64,000 nucleotides of DNA from Jacaranda mimosifolia (taxonomy: Eukaryota > Streptophyta > Magnoliopsida > Lamiales > Bignoniaceae): the NCBI GenBank assembly GCA_018894105.1, contig CM032117.1:35568501-35632500 (forward strand), given 5' to 3'. Of the stretch, positions 1-9,619 are shown one piece after another. Numbering within the stretch: the stretch's first letter is position 1; every line of letters begins with the position of its first letter. The notes under the pieces are model-generated. The model made no database searches. It had not been told where the DNA came from and was given only the letters and a program-made list of their open reading frames with translations. The translations under genes were made by a program, and so were the position numbers.

Positions 1-310
1 AAAAAAATGCCTTGTACTACTTGAGCAGGATGATGATGCCAAATGAGTTGAAATACTCGCCAATTGAGAAATTATGTTTGGCTCTAATTTTTGAAATTCA
101 AAAGTTGAAACATTTTTTTCAAGCTCGTACTGTCCGTCTCGTTTCAAAGGCAAATCTATTAAAATATGTCATGTCAAAACCCGTCGTATATGACAGACTC
201 GCAAGGTGGTACCTTCAATTGTAACAATTTGAGATTGTCTATATTCCGCAGAAGGCAGTAAAAGGACAAGTTTTGGCTGACTTCTTGGCTGATCACCCTA
301 TCCCTACTGA
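1..310 (+). pseudogene. Tat pol: end of RT connection and gypsy-type RNase H (broken)
   Basis: The frame from about position 12 reads a typical gypsy RNase H tail: the YYLSRMM segment, then PIEKLCLALIFEIQKLKHFF, then a DRLARWYLQL segment, a stop at about 222, and after it QKAVKGQVLADFLADHP read from about 250-305. In intact gypsy elements this domain degrades the RNA strand of the RNA/DNA hybrid during reverse transcription. The stop falls within a conserved stretch, so no full product can be made. The RT catalytic core is outside the window. Family assignment is from these recognisable motifs only. Confidence 0.75.
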
Positions 311-910
311 GTGGGAATTATCTGATGATCTACCTAATGAAGATATCTTGATAGTTGAGATTACACCTCCTTGGAAGATGTACTTTGATGGAGGCTCCCA
401 TAGAGAAGAGTTGGTGCTGGAGTTGTATTCATCACATCTGATGATGAAGAATTACCATATCCTTCACTTTAATTGAAAATTATTCCAACAACGTTGCTGA
501 ATATCAAGCTCTTATTCTTGGGTTGGAGATGGCAGTTGACATAAACCAATTGCATCTTAAAGTCTATGGAGATTCTAAGTTGGTGGTCAACCATTTGCTT
601 GGATTATATAAAGTCATGAAGCTTGAGTTACTCCTACATTTTAATTACATAAAAAGATTCATTGGATGGCTTGGGGATATAGAAATCGAACATGTGCCAA
701 GGAAGGAAAATAAGTAAGCTAATTGGCCTCTTCACTTGCCATACCTGAAAATGAAGTGCGTATTCCAATATGTAGAAGTTGGGTTGTGCTACTAATTTTT
801 GAGGATGAGGATTATGAAAAAGATGAAAGCCATGTCGTTCACGTGTTTGAGATAGAGAAGGAAGATTGGCACCAACCAATCGTAGATTATTTGAAGTACG
901 AGAAGAAATG
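273..910 (+). pseudogene. Tat pol: second (archaeal-type) RNase H, broken
   Basis: After the gypsy RNase H a second RNase H follows. It starts with WKMYFDGGS (first catalytic Asp codon at 387-389), continues with NVAEYQALILGLEMAV (catalytic Glu, about 490-540) and then VYGDSKLVV (second Asp, about 560-590), and ends with EHVPRKENK (about 690-716) before a stop. This order D-E-D is the archaeal-type RNase H known from Tat elements, acquired in addition to the original domain. A frameshift at about 410-480 and stops at about 474 and 716 break it. The lower-identity tail to 910 contains the usual linker toward integrase, in mixed frames. Confidence 0.75.
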
Positions 911-2093
911 ATGATCCACGCTAAAGAGTTGATATCCGACGTCGTGTGGCTCGCTTCATCTATTATAAAGGTGTGCTTTATAGGCAGGCATTTGATGGAG
1001 TCTTATTGCGATGTTTAGGTGATGATGAAGCTATCCAAGCCATGGAAGAAGCTCATTCTAGAGTTTGTGGCGCCCATTAGTCGGGTCCAAAGTTACATTT
1101 TCAAATAAAAAGAACGGGCTACTACTGGCCAATAATGGTAAAAGATTGCATGGATTTTGCTCAAAGCTTGCTAATTTCATGCAAATTTCATTCACCAAGC
1201 ACCCAAGCCATTACATCCAACTGTTGCTTCATGGCCATTTAGTGCTTGGGGATTAGATGTAGTTGGACCCATGACAAAGTCTTCTGCTGGGCATTTATAT
1301 ATATTGGCTGCAATAGACTATTTCTCTAAGTGGGCTGAAGCAATACCCCTCAAAGAAGTAAAGAAGGAAAATGTTGTTGACTTTATCAGCATCAACATTA
1401 TATATCGCTCTGGGGTTCCTTGATACATAATCATTGATAATGGAAAGCCCTTTAATAATAGTCTGATAGATAAACTTTGTCAAAAATTCAATTTTAAGCA
1501 AAGGAAAACTTTCATGTATTATGCCGCGGCTAATGGTCTTGCTGAGGCATTTAATAAAACTGTGCAATTTGTTGAAGAAAGTAGTCTCAAAGTCAAAGAG
1601 GGATTGGCATGAAAGGATCGGACAAGCTTTATGGGCATATCGAACTACTCATAGAACACCTACACAAGCAACTCCGTATTCATTAGTTTATGGTGTTGAA
1701 GCTATTTTACCTCTTGAGTAGCAAATTCCATCATTAAGGATAGCCATACAAGAAGGATTGACTGAGGAAGAAAACGCACACTTATGTCTTGAAGAATTGG
1801 AGGCCCTTGATGAGAAAATGTTGGAAGCACAACAAAGACTTGAGTGTTATCAAGTTCAGCTTTCCAGGGCATTTAACAAGAAGGTGCGATTGCGATCTTT
1901 TCAAGTTGGGGATTTGGTACTTGCTGTGAGAAGGCCTATCATCACAACTCATCGGACTGGGAATACGTTCACATCAAAATGGGATGATCCTTACGTTGTC
2001 AAAGAAGTCTATACAAATGGTGTATATAAGTTGATTGCTGAAGATGGATTAAGAATTAGCCCTATAAATGGGAAGTTCTTGAAGCGATACTAA
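911..2093 (+). pseudogene. Tat pol: integrase, broken but with D-D-E visible
   Basis: Integrase would splice the element's DNA copy into the host genome. The core can be followed across frames: WGLDVVGPM (first Asp codon 1256-1258), YFSKWAEAIPLKEV, IIDNGKPFNN (second Asp 1436-1438) and NGLAEAFNKT (Glu 1544-1546). All three catalytic residues are present. The C-terminal part at 1758-2093 is a clean open stretch of 111 codons: RLECYQVQLSRAFNKKVR, FQVGDLVLAVRRP, TGNTFTSKWDDPYVV and the terminal PINGKFLKRY followed by a stop. A TGA replaces the Arg codon in GVP(R)YII at about 1420-1422, a C-to-T change. Frameshifts before 1200 and near 1600 break the rest. Confidence 0.85.
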
Positions 2094-2520
2094 GCATAAA
2101 ATTGGAAGATTGCTCCTTGATGTACGTGCCTAAACTGCATGTTGCTCCTTGACGCACGAGTTTAAACTGCATGTTACTTTTGACCTACATGAGTATAAAC
2201 TGTGAACGGCATCCATCAAAGGTAGTGCATGTGGTTAAACTGCTAACTTACTCTACCAAAGGTAGTGCATATGGTTAAACTGCTAACTTTCCCCACAAAA
2301 GGTATTTTATGTGGTTAAATATCAAATACCCCACCTAGTCTAAGGTGGTTAAGCAATAGATACTCTTGGCCCACATGAATATAAACTGTGAACGGCACTC
2401 CCCCTAAAATGATGCTTTCTTTGAACTACATTATGACTTGATCCCTTTATTAAGTACTAGGTAACTTAGATATTTTCTAAGTTCAGTCATGAATTTATTT
2501 TAAATTATAGTTTCCTCCGT
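2094..2520 (+). repeat. Tat spacer with 40-bp tandem repeats
   Basis: Non-coding sequence directly after the pol stop. A unit beginning GGTAGTGCATGTGGTTAAAC occurs at 2221, again at 2261 and in decayed form at about 2302, a period of 40-41 bp. Two looser repeats at 2112-2175 share TTGCTCCTTGA and AAACTGCATGTT. No coding potential was seen. Confidence 0.65.
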
Positions 2521-3200
2521 TTCTTGAAAAAAAAAGTTTAATCTTTTTTATTAAGTTCGAGTTTTTTTTTTTCAGTTTGTTAAGTTTTTTTTCTTTCTTT
2601 TTTTAAAAAGGGTAGCTTAGTTTTTTTTATTAAGTTTGAGTTTTAGTTTGTCGAGTTAAAAAATATATATATATATAGTTTTTGTTAAGTTTGAGTTTTT
2701 AGTTTGTTAAGTTTTCTAAAGAAAAAGAAAAAGAAAATAGTTTAATTGTTTTTATTAAGTTTGAATTTTTAGTTTGTTAAGTTTTCTAAAAAAAGAAAAA
2801 AAAAAGGTAGTTTAGTTGCTTTTATTAAGTTTGAGTTTTTAGTAGTTTAGTTGTTTTTATTAAGTTTGAGTTTTTAGTTGGTTAAGTTTTCTTAAAAAAA
2901 AAAATAGTTTAATTGTTTTTATTAAGTTTGAATTTTTAGTTTGTTAAGTTTTCTTTAAAAAAAAATAGTTTAATTATTTTTATTAAGTTTGAGGTTTTAG
3001 TTTGTTAAGTTAAAAAAAAAATTAGTTGTTGAGCTAATTAGTTTGTTGAGTCAAATATATATATATATATATATATGTGTATAGTTTAATTGTTTTTATT
3101 AAGTTTGAGTTTTTAGTAGTTTAATTGTTTTTATTAAGTTTGAGTTTTTTTTTAGTTTGTTAAGTTTAAAAAAAAGTCAAAAAACTAAAAAAAAAATGCA
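2520..3200 (+). repeat. AT-rich degenerate tandem array in the Tat spacer
   Basis: About ten imperfect copies of a 40-70 bp unit built from TTTTTATTAAGTTTGAG, then TTTTAGTTTGTTAAGTTTTC, then a run of A residues. The copies differ mainly in the length of the A or T runs. AT dinucleotide runs lie at about 2662-2677 and 3055-3076. Nothing in it looks coding. Confidence 0.75.
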
Positions 3201-3211
3201 GCATAGTTTAT

Positions 3212-3230
3212 AAAAAGAAGGGCGGGGGGG
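3212..3230 (+). other. Purine-rich tract in the Tat spacer
   Basis: A stretch of A and G with a single C, ending in a run of seven G, lies between the AT-rich array and the 3' end of the antisense gene. It resembles a polypurine tract in composition, but it is 2.5 kb from the 3' LTR. A role is not shown. Confidence 0.35.
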
Positions 3231-3250
3231 CCAAAAGTTCTAAACAAATT

Positions 3251-3860
3251 TCAAGTAAAAGGACTCAAGTTCTTCAATTCTTCTTTGATAGCCTCCAAGT
3301 GTTTCATTGAAGTTTGCAAATTCTCAAGCAGTTTATTACTCAATGGAGGAGTACTTTTGATAGCAGCAATTTCCTCTTAAATCTCATGAATTTCAGCTTG
3401 AGCAGTTTGAAGAAGTTGTTGTTAGCATTCAATGATGAAGTCAAATTCTTCTTGTGTTCTTTCAAATTGTCAAGCTCTTTTCCAACACATTCTAGCTCTT
3501 CTTAGGTTGGATTGAATTTGATTCACTTCTTTGTTTTTCTTTGAGCATTATGGAGACGATTTTTGGCTTTATCTAGTTGTTGTGCAAGAAGTTCATCGAT
3601 GCTTCCTCAAAAGATGCTGACTTTGCTTCATCATAAGTGATGGCCTTGTCAAATAATATTTGCAATAATCCTTCCACATTGGAGATGTCAAATTTGTTGA
3701 ATCCCCTCATTGATTTAAGCACAAATTGAACACTATCTTTGATAGATGGAAGGGAGTCAAGTGGAGTATTTGTTATTCTCTTGCGAAGGCCATTCCATAG
3801 CATTTGAAGTTCATTTGGAGGACAATGGTGAATTGCCCCTAACACATTGGAAATCTTGCT
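3251..3860 (-). pseudogene. Antisense gene remnant in the Tat spacer (function unknown)
   Basis: On the minus strand a 90-codon open stretch (3573-3845) starts MLGAIHHCPPNELQML and includes RKRITNTPLDSLPSIKDSV and DKAITYDEAKSASFEEASMN. After a frameshift at about 3590 the frame continues as DELLAQQLDKAKNRLHNAQR, then ELECVGKELDNLKEHKKNL, and ends HLEAIKEELKNLSPFT with a stop at 3251-3253. The C-terminal half is rich in Leu, Lys and Glu with heptad-like spacing, so probably a coiled coil. Grande- and Tat-type elements are known to carry an antisense gene of unknown function between pol and the 3' LTR; this position matches. I do not recognise a domain and assign no function. Confidence 0.6.
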
Positions 3861-4600
3861 TCAAGAAGTCTCCTAGGATCACCCTTCCATATAAAGCAAG
3901 TTTGTTAGCATTGACCACTCCTAATATCCTTTGATATAGTGGAATTTGCCATTAAATTGAAAAGTATCTCCCTTCTTGGCCTTGCCTTCAATGATGTTAC
4001 AACGCAATGTGGGTAGAAGAATTAATTTGTTTGATTACTAGTGATGAATTAATTCATTTGGAGGACAATAGTGAGTTGCCTTTAAAGTCCACACTTTACA
4101 AGTTTTGGGAACACTCCTCCGTATAAAGCAAACTCGTCGGTCTTGGCCACTTAATGTATCTTTTGATGTATTAATTCACCATCAAATTAAGGAATATCTC
4201 CCCACTTGGCTTTGCCTTCAATAATGTTGTAATCCAATGTTGGCAGAAAAGTTACTTCATTGATGACGAATTAATTCATTTGAAGGACAATAATGAGTTG
4301 CCCTTAAAGCCCACACCTTGTAAGTCTTGATCTGTTGGGTCTATTAATGCTGCAACCCAATGTTGAAGAAGAACTAGTTTGATTGATTGTTGATGACGAA
4401 TTAGTTTGTTTGGAGGACAATATGAGTTGCCCATACATTAGAAGTCTTGATCTCTTGGGTTTATTAATACTGCAACCCAATGTTGAAGAAAAATTAATTT
4501 GATTGATTGTTGATGATGAATTAGTTCATTTGGAGGACAATAATAAGTTGCCCTTAAAGCCCGCACCTTAGAAGTCTTAATCTCTTAGGTCCATTAAATC
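3805..4600 (-). repeat. Tandem duplications of the CPPNEL segment of the antisense gene
   Basis: The stretch TTCATTTGGAGGACAATAGT recurs at about 3810, 4053, 4275, 4406 and 4526, in units of roughly 240, 222, 131 and 120 bp. On the minus strand each copy reads a variant of HHCPPNEL (for example THYCPPNELI in the 4053 copy). The units therefore derive from the N-terminal part of the antisense gene. The last two also share CTGCAACCCAATGTTGAAGA. Confidence 0.75.
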
Positions 4601-4608
4601 AGCCTTGA

Positions 4609-4746
4609 CTACTTTGCTGCATATCTACCAATAAGTGGATTATGAGTAGTCAAAAGTGTGCCTTTCTCCATAGGTTGATTTTCTTCATCAAGAATAACCA
4701 GGTGTTGTACTCCAGTGCCTGTTGAAATATCCTTAAAGTAAACCAT
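4609..4746 (-). CDS. Small antisense ORF, 45 codons, unknown
   Basis: The minus strand has an ATG at 4746-4744 and an uninterrupted frame to a TAG at 4611-4609. It begins MVYFKDISTGTG, contains HLVILDEENQPMEKGTLL and ends GRYAAK. It lies upstream, in antisense direction, of the CPPNEL repeats and downstream of a possible minus-strand TATA box. It may be a first exon or the broken N-terminus of the antisense gene. It is too short to be certain, and I do not recognise the family. Confidence 0.35.
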   Translation of the reverse strand: MVYFKDISTGTGVQHLVILDEENQPMEKGTLLTTHNPLIGRYAAK

Positions 4747-5118
4747 AGTGCAACCTGTGAGGATACGAGAAAGTTAATCAAGTTGTTGAGAAAGAAAAAG
4801 AAAAAGAAAAAGAAAGGATGAAGATTGATGTGAAGAATGAAAGAAAAAACAAACAGTTGTATTCATGTATAATGCTCATGTGAACTGGTGGAGCATCAAG
4901 TTGATAACAATGCTAAAATAATGATATATGTTCAAAGGGGCATTTTATGAAATGTGAAGTGGGCATGAATAAAGTATGGAATGAATGAGAGAAAAGGAAA
5001 AGCTTTGCACCCAACAATCAAGAACAAATACCCAGCAATCAAGAGCAAATTCTCAACAATTGACAAAGTAAATTCTTGATGTGCTTGTTGTGTGTTTGTG
5101 AGCTCATGATCGAACCTA
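4747..5118 (-). other. Possible antisense transcript leader
   Basis: Between the small antisense ORF and the minus-strand TATA-like site. It contains an A/G-rich run (about 4795-4820) and a short direct repeat with CAATCAAGA(A/G)CAAAT at about 5017-5055. No open frame of note was seen. The role is inferred only from position. Confidence 0.25.
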
Positions 5119-5125
5119 ATTTATA
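5119..5125 (-). promoter_or_regulatory. Candidate TATA box for the antisense gene
   Basis: The minus strand reads CCTATAAATTAGG here, about 375 bp upstream of the small antisense ORF. It is a fair TATA match in the right direction, but AT-rich sequence gives such matches by chance. Confidence 0.3.
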
Positions 5126-5747
5126 GGCACTTGTTGCAGAAAAAAGTGTTTGAATGAAACTCAAACTCTTGAACTATTCGTATCTCAAGCCTATCAGGAA
5201 TTGAATTTCATCTCAATCCATTTATTTATTATGAGAAGAGGACGATGGAGGAAGATAGTGAAAGAAATCCTAATGAGATATGAAATTGATCGAGAATACA
5301 CGATGCCGAGAGCTTCCGAAATTCCTTGCCCCGAACTTGCATGTTGCTGGGAAGAGTTTGCTTGAATTAGGAAGCTTTAATTTGAACCCTGTTTGCCACG
5401 AAAAAGGGGAAAGGAATTGAAATGAGAAGTTCTCACTTCTCAATTGTTTGCCACGTTAAAAAAAGAGATTTTCTCAACTACGGACTATTTGGAAAATTGA
5501 ATTATGAATAATGCCAAAATTTCTTGTGGGCCATTTAAAAAAAAAAAAATCCTTGCTACCATGGATTTTACCTTAAATATGAAGAGGTAATTTTGGGCCT
5601 CTCATGTGAATTTTGATATGGGCTTTGATTGGCCCACATATGTATTGAATATATATGTGTGTGTGTGTGTATATATATATATAATATTCTCAAATACTTC
5701 AAGTCTCGTCTCTTTTGGGATTGATTTGCACCCTTTCATCAAGCCTT
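5126..5747. other. Tat spacer, no gene seen
   Basis: Mixed sequence between the antisense promoter candidate and the polypurine tract. It holds a mixed GT/AT microsatellite at about 5650-5683. A 71-codon open frame at 5150-5365 (+) has no recognisable motif and is probably chance. Confidence 0.5.
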
Positions 5748-5760
5748 GAAGTGGGGGCAT
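5748..5760 (+). promoter_or_regulatory. Tat polypurine tract
   Basis: GAAGTGGGGGCAT stands 1 bp before the TG that starts the 3' LTR. In LTR elements this RNase H-resistant purine tract primes plus-strand DNA synthesis. Confidence 0.65.
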
Positions 5761-6133
5761 TTGTAAACATATTAAATTTTTGACCAATTGAGAAGTGATA
5801 CATGTAAAATAATATATTAAATATTAATTTAAAATTTTCTATTTAAATTTAGGAATTTATTAAATTTAATTCCTAAAAATAAATAGTTAATTTCAATTAA
5901 TAATTTAATATTTATTTTATACTCAAATCAAATATTGACACGTGTTAAAGATAGAGGGTCTGCATCTCTAGACCAATCAAATTAAAGATATTTGATATTG
6001 ATATTATCTTTTGATGTTTGATATTATCAAAATCAAATATATTTGATATTATCTCTTGATATTTGATATTATTTTATCAAAGAGATAACCTTTGAAGGAG
6101 TTCAAGTCAATGTAGAAGTCTTCCATCAACCAC

Positions 6134-6144
6134 CTATATAAAAG
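6134..6144 (+). promoter_or_regulatory. TATA box of the Tat LTR
   Basis: CTATATAAAAG lies about 370 bp into the LTR and is followed by a GC-richer start region. It is a close match to plant TATA boxes and would start the element transcript about 30 bp downstream. Confidence 0.6.
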
Positions 6145-6228
6145 GGTGATTCCAGCTCATTTGACACAACATAAATTCCAGTAGACGAGAGAAATTTTGA
6201 AGGAGTCCAGCAATTCTCTCAAGCAAAT

Positions 6229-6590
6229 TCAAGGAGATCTAGACGTTCAAGGCGTTTTTCAAGGAATTTATATATTTTTGGCATTTAATTCAAGATTAAG
6301 GTGTGAAGCCCTCGAATTGGCGTTATTTTATTCAAGAAGATCCATGACGTTCAAGGCATTTTTTGCAGAATCTATATATTTTTGGTGTTTGATTTGAGAT
6401 TAAGGTGTGAAGCCCTCAAATTGGCATTATTTTTATTCAAGGAGATCTACGATGTTCAAGGTGTTCTTCACGGAATTCATATATTTCTGGCGTTTGATTC
6501 GAAATTAAGATGTGAAACCCTCAAATTGGCGTTATTCAAATTTAAAAGAAATCCACGGCGTTTAAGGTGTTTTTCGCGGAGCACATTAAA
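6229..6590 (+). repeat. 105-bp tandem repeat, about 3.5 copies, inside the Tat LTR
   Basis: Units start at 6229, 6333, 6438 and about 6542, each near CAAGGAGATC, and continue with TTCAAGGCGTTTTTC, a TATATATTT(T/C)TGGC segment and GGTGTGAAGCCCTC. The period of 104-105 bp keeps open frames across unit borders, which explains two 66-70 codon ORFs here. There is no sign that they are genes. Confidence 0.85.
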
Positions 6591-6746
6591 TTGAAGATTT
6601 TATTTGAAAGGGAAGAATCATAGGATTAGATTAGAGATAGAATTCACAGTTGATTAATTGATTTTGATTTTGATTTTAATTTTATTTGTATAATTTTTCT
6701 TGTTTTGTAATCTTAATTTTTGCAGACAAGAAAATATGTTGTTACA

Positions 6747-7494
6747 CTTGCATTGTACTTGATTCGATTTATTATGTACCCCATATTGTTAAGAACATTA
6801 TTTCAATTCCCATTCTTGATAATGAAGGATTTGATTTTTCTATATCGAATGGGAAGTTGAAGACATTAAAGAATGGTTCTTTGATTGCTCAAGGTACATT
6901 AATAAATGGATTGTACATACTTGATTCTCAATCTTCACTAATACACATTCAATCAAGTAAAACAAAGTTAGATATCCAAGAAGATGCCATATTGTGGCAT
7001 GCAAGACTTGGACATATTTCTAAAAATAGGATGAACAAGTTAGAAGCTCTTAAAGCACTAAATGTTAGTGTCATTGAGGATCTTCTTACTTGTAAATCTT
7101 ATTTAAAAGGAAAAATCACCAAGGCTCCCTTTGTAGGAAAAACAGAGCACTCCACAAATCTCTTGGATTTGATCTATGTGGACGTTCATGGACCGCTAAG
7201 AGTTAGAGGGAGAGAAGGCTATTCCTACTTCATCACCTTCACCGATGACTATAATCAGTTCGGACACGTGTTTCTTATGAAGAACAAGTCCAAAGCCTTT
7301 GAAAAGTTCCAAGAGTATAGGAGTGAAGTGGAAAAGCAATTGGGGCTAAGTACTAAAGCTCTTTGATCGAATCGAGTGGGCGAATACTTGAGCACCGAAT
7401 TCTTGGATTATCAAAAGAAAAATGGGATTCTCTCTCAATGGACTCCACCTGGTACACCCCAACCAACATAATAGAGTAGTCGAGAGGCTTTACT
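6747..7494 (+). pseudogene. Element A pol: pre-integrase and integrase core, broken
   Basis: It opens with CIVLDSIYYVPHIVKNIISI and runs open to a TGA at 7364. The zinc-binding HHCC region reads WHARLGHISKNRM and later LLTCKSYLKG, with the last Cys changed to Tyr. The first catalytic Asp is in LLDLIYVDVHGPL, followed by GYSYFITFTDD. The second catalytic site, usually SDRGGEYLS, reads SNRVGEYLS after the stop, so Asp is lost (Arg CGA to TGA just before). The Glu region reads HNRVVERL after a 1-base frameshift at about 7463. It would have been integrase; it is dead. Confidence 0.85.
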
Positions 7495-8280
7495 TTGTTG
7501 GACATAGTGCATTCTATGATGAGCTTTTTCGATGTGCCCATATCCATTTGGGAATACACCTTACAAACGGCAGCAAGGTTACTAAACATAGTACTCTCTA
7601 AGTTGGTTCCAAAGACACCACATGAGATGTGGTTTGGCAAAGCACTCTCTTACCAATATCTCAAGTTTTGGGGATCTCCCGCTTATGTGAGACGGACAGT
7701 GGGAGATAAGTTGGATAGTAGATCCACCTCGTGCAAGTTTATGGAATACCTTAGAGAGTCTACGGGTTATTATTTCTATGATCCCTCGGAACAAAATGTG
7801 CTTGTTTCAAGGAACACTGACTTTTTGGAAAATGAATTTCTATTAAATAGAAATGGTGTTATTGTTGAACTTGATGAAGTTCAAAATGATCAAGAAATCC
7901 CACAAAAGGTGGAAACAAGTGAGCAACTAGAGCCTTATACATAACCTCTACGTAGGTCGGACCGAATCAAGAAGCAACTCGAAAGGTTCGAATTCTTTCA
8001 TGAAATAGGCAAATTGGATAGTGATCCAAAGACCTATGAGGAAGCTATGTTGGACATAGATTCGAGACGTTGGCTTGAAGCCATGAGATTTGAAATAAAC
8101 TCCATGTATTCAAACAAAGTATGGACTTTGGTAGATCCACCAAAGGGAATAGTACCCATTAGTTGCAAGTGGATCTATAAGCAAAAGCTTGGAATAGATG
8201 GAGAAGTGGTGACTTTTTAAGGTATAACTAGTGGCAAAAGGTTAAACTCAAAAACCCAGTATCAATTTCGAGGAAACCTT
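7495..8280 (+). pseudogene. Element A pol: integrase C-terminus and linker to RT
   Basis: A 149-codon open stretch (7495-7944) reads MLDIVHSMMSFFDVPISIWE, PKTPHEMWFGKALSYQYLK, VGDKLDSRSTSCKF and NTDFLENEFLLNRN, the usual copia integrase tail. After a stop at 7942-7944 the same frame continues with LRRSDRIKKQLERF, PKTYEEAMLDIDSRRWLEAM, SNKVWTLVDPPKGIVPISCK and WIYKQKLGIDGEVVTF, the start of RT, to a stop at about 8218. The next segment matches KGYTQRP...FEETFS in shifted frames. Confidence 0.85.
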
Positions 8281-9600
8281 TTCATCGATCGCAATGCCTA
8301 AGTCCATTTGGATTCTATTTGCTATAGTCGCATATTATGACTATGAGATATGGGAAATAGATGTGAAACCGCTTTCCTCAATGGAGATATTGAAGAAAAA
8401 ATTTATATGGAGCAACCATAAGGTTTTACATCCAAAGGGAGTGAGCAAAAGGTTTGCAAACTCCAGAGATTCATTTATGGACTTGAACAAGTGTTTTGAA
8501 GTTGGAACATACGTTTTGACAAAACGGTCAAACAATTTGGCTTTGTAAAAAATGTGTATGAGCCATGTGTGTACAAGAAGACCAGTGAGAGTAGTGTACA
8601 ATTTATTATGCTTTATGTCGATGACATCCTTCTCATTGGGAATGGGGTTGGAATGTTAGAGTGTACTAAAGCATGGTTATCTACGCAATTCTCTAAGAAG
8701 GATTTGGGAGAAACATCCTACGTATTGGGAATACATATCTATAGAGATAGATCTAAGATGATGCTGGGGCTATCCTAAATTCTGTACATTGACAGGATAC
8801 TAAAGAGGTTTGGTATGGAAGAATCCAAGAAGGGTTTTCTTCCCATGGGACATGACATTCGTCTCCTCAAGTCTATGACCCCCAGGATAGAGGAAGAGAA
8901 ACGAAGGATGTCTCACATACCTTATGCCTTTGCTTTTGGTAGCATAATGTGTGCAGTTCAATGTATAAGACCGGATGTGGCACACTCGCTAAGTGTTATG
9001 AATAGGTTCCAATCCAATCCCGGTGAGAGTCACTGGATAGCCGTGAAAGCAATCGTTAAGTACTTGAGAAAGACTAAAGACTTTTTTTTAGTATATGTCA
9101 ATGCAGAATTGAAACTAGAGGGGGGTTTTGGATTCAAGTTTCTAATTCGATGTAGATGACCACAAGTCAGTCCACTTTTGGATTTATATTTTACCTCAAT
9201 GGTAGCGCAGTGAGTCAGAAAAGTTCCAAATAAGACACCACGATCGATTCCACCACCAAACCAGAATATATTACGGCTTCGAAAGTGGCCAAGGAAGGTG
9301 TTTGGATGAAAAACTTCATTCAAGAGTTAAATGTAGAGCCTAGCATTGCTGAACCAATAGTTGTCTATTGTGACAACAATGGGGTAGTGGCACAAGCCAA
9401 AGAGCCAATATCTCATCAGAAATCCAAACACATTTTGAGGCGATATCATTTGATCTAGGAGATCATTGATAGAGATGACATCCGAGTGGAGATAGTTGCC
9501 TCGAAAGAGAATATAGCAGATCCACTAACAAAACCCCTAACATAAAAGGTCTTTGAAGAACATCTTAAGAAGATGGGTCTCAAGGCCATGGGGCATTAGC
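8281..9600 (+). pseudogene. Element A pol: reverse transcriptase and RNase H, broken
   Basis: RT begins AMPKSIWILFAIVAYYDYEI. A 1-base shift at about 8367 scrambles the AFLNGDIEEE segment. The frame is recovered at 8554 with MYEPCVYKKTSESS, then IMLYVDDILLIGNGVGM with the YVDD polymerase motif intact, and LGETSYVLGIHIYRDRSKMM. A stop precedes MEESKKGFLPMGHDI at 8815. RNase H follows (IRPDVAHSLSVMNRFQSNPG, HWIAVKAIVKYLRKTKDFF) but its first catalytic site is scrambled near 9120. From 9160 to 9600 the RNase H match continues only in mixed frames. Confidence 0.85.
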
Positions 9601-9601
9601 T

Positions 9602-9619
9602 TTAGGGAAAGTGGGAGAT
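9602..9619 (+). promoter_or_regulatory. Element A polypurine tract
   Basis: The purine-rich AGGGAAAGTGGGAGAT ends directly at the TGTTAGAATAG that starts the 3' LTR. The same tract precedes every 3' LTR of this family in the window. Confidence 0.85.

Larger units (their letters stand above)
1..6746 (+). mobile_element. Ty3/gypsy LTR retrotransposon, Tat lineage, 3' half
   Basis: The window opens inside the pol gene of a Tat-lineage gypsy element and runs through RNase H, a second RNase H, integrase, a 3.7 kb non-pol spacer and the 3' LTR. The integrase C-terminus ending in PINGKFLKRY, the doubled RNase H and the long spacer carrying an antisense gene are the features that place it in Tat (Tat/Ogre/Grande-like). 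The 5' LTR, gag, protease and RT lie left of the window. It ends at 6746, exactly where copia element A resumes in the middle of a codon-level match, so it probably inserted into A. All reading frames are broken. Confidence 0.85.
5762..6746 (+). repeat. Tat 3' LTR (about 985 bp)
   Basis: It starts TGTAAACATA right after the polypurine tract and ends TGTTGTTACA, giving short imperfect inverted ends (TGTAA/TTACA). The end is set by where the copia pol match begins (CTTGCATTG at 6747). A TATA box CTATATAAAAG is at 6134-6144. The R/U5 part carries a 105-bp tandem repeat. No second LTR is in the window, so the limits cannot be confirmed by comparison. Confidence 0.65.

Noticed and set aside
2520..3200. 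Possible CRISPR-like or satellite array
   Set aside because: Units vary in length and have no distinct spacers; this is a decayed AT-rich tandem repeat within the Tat element.
5150..5365. 71-codon ORF on + in the Tat spacer
   Set aside because: No recognisable motif and no start context; the length is expected by chance in this region.
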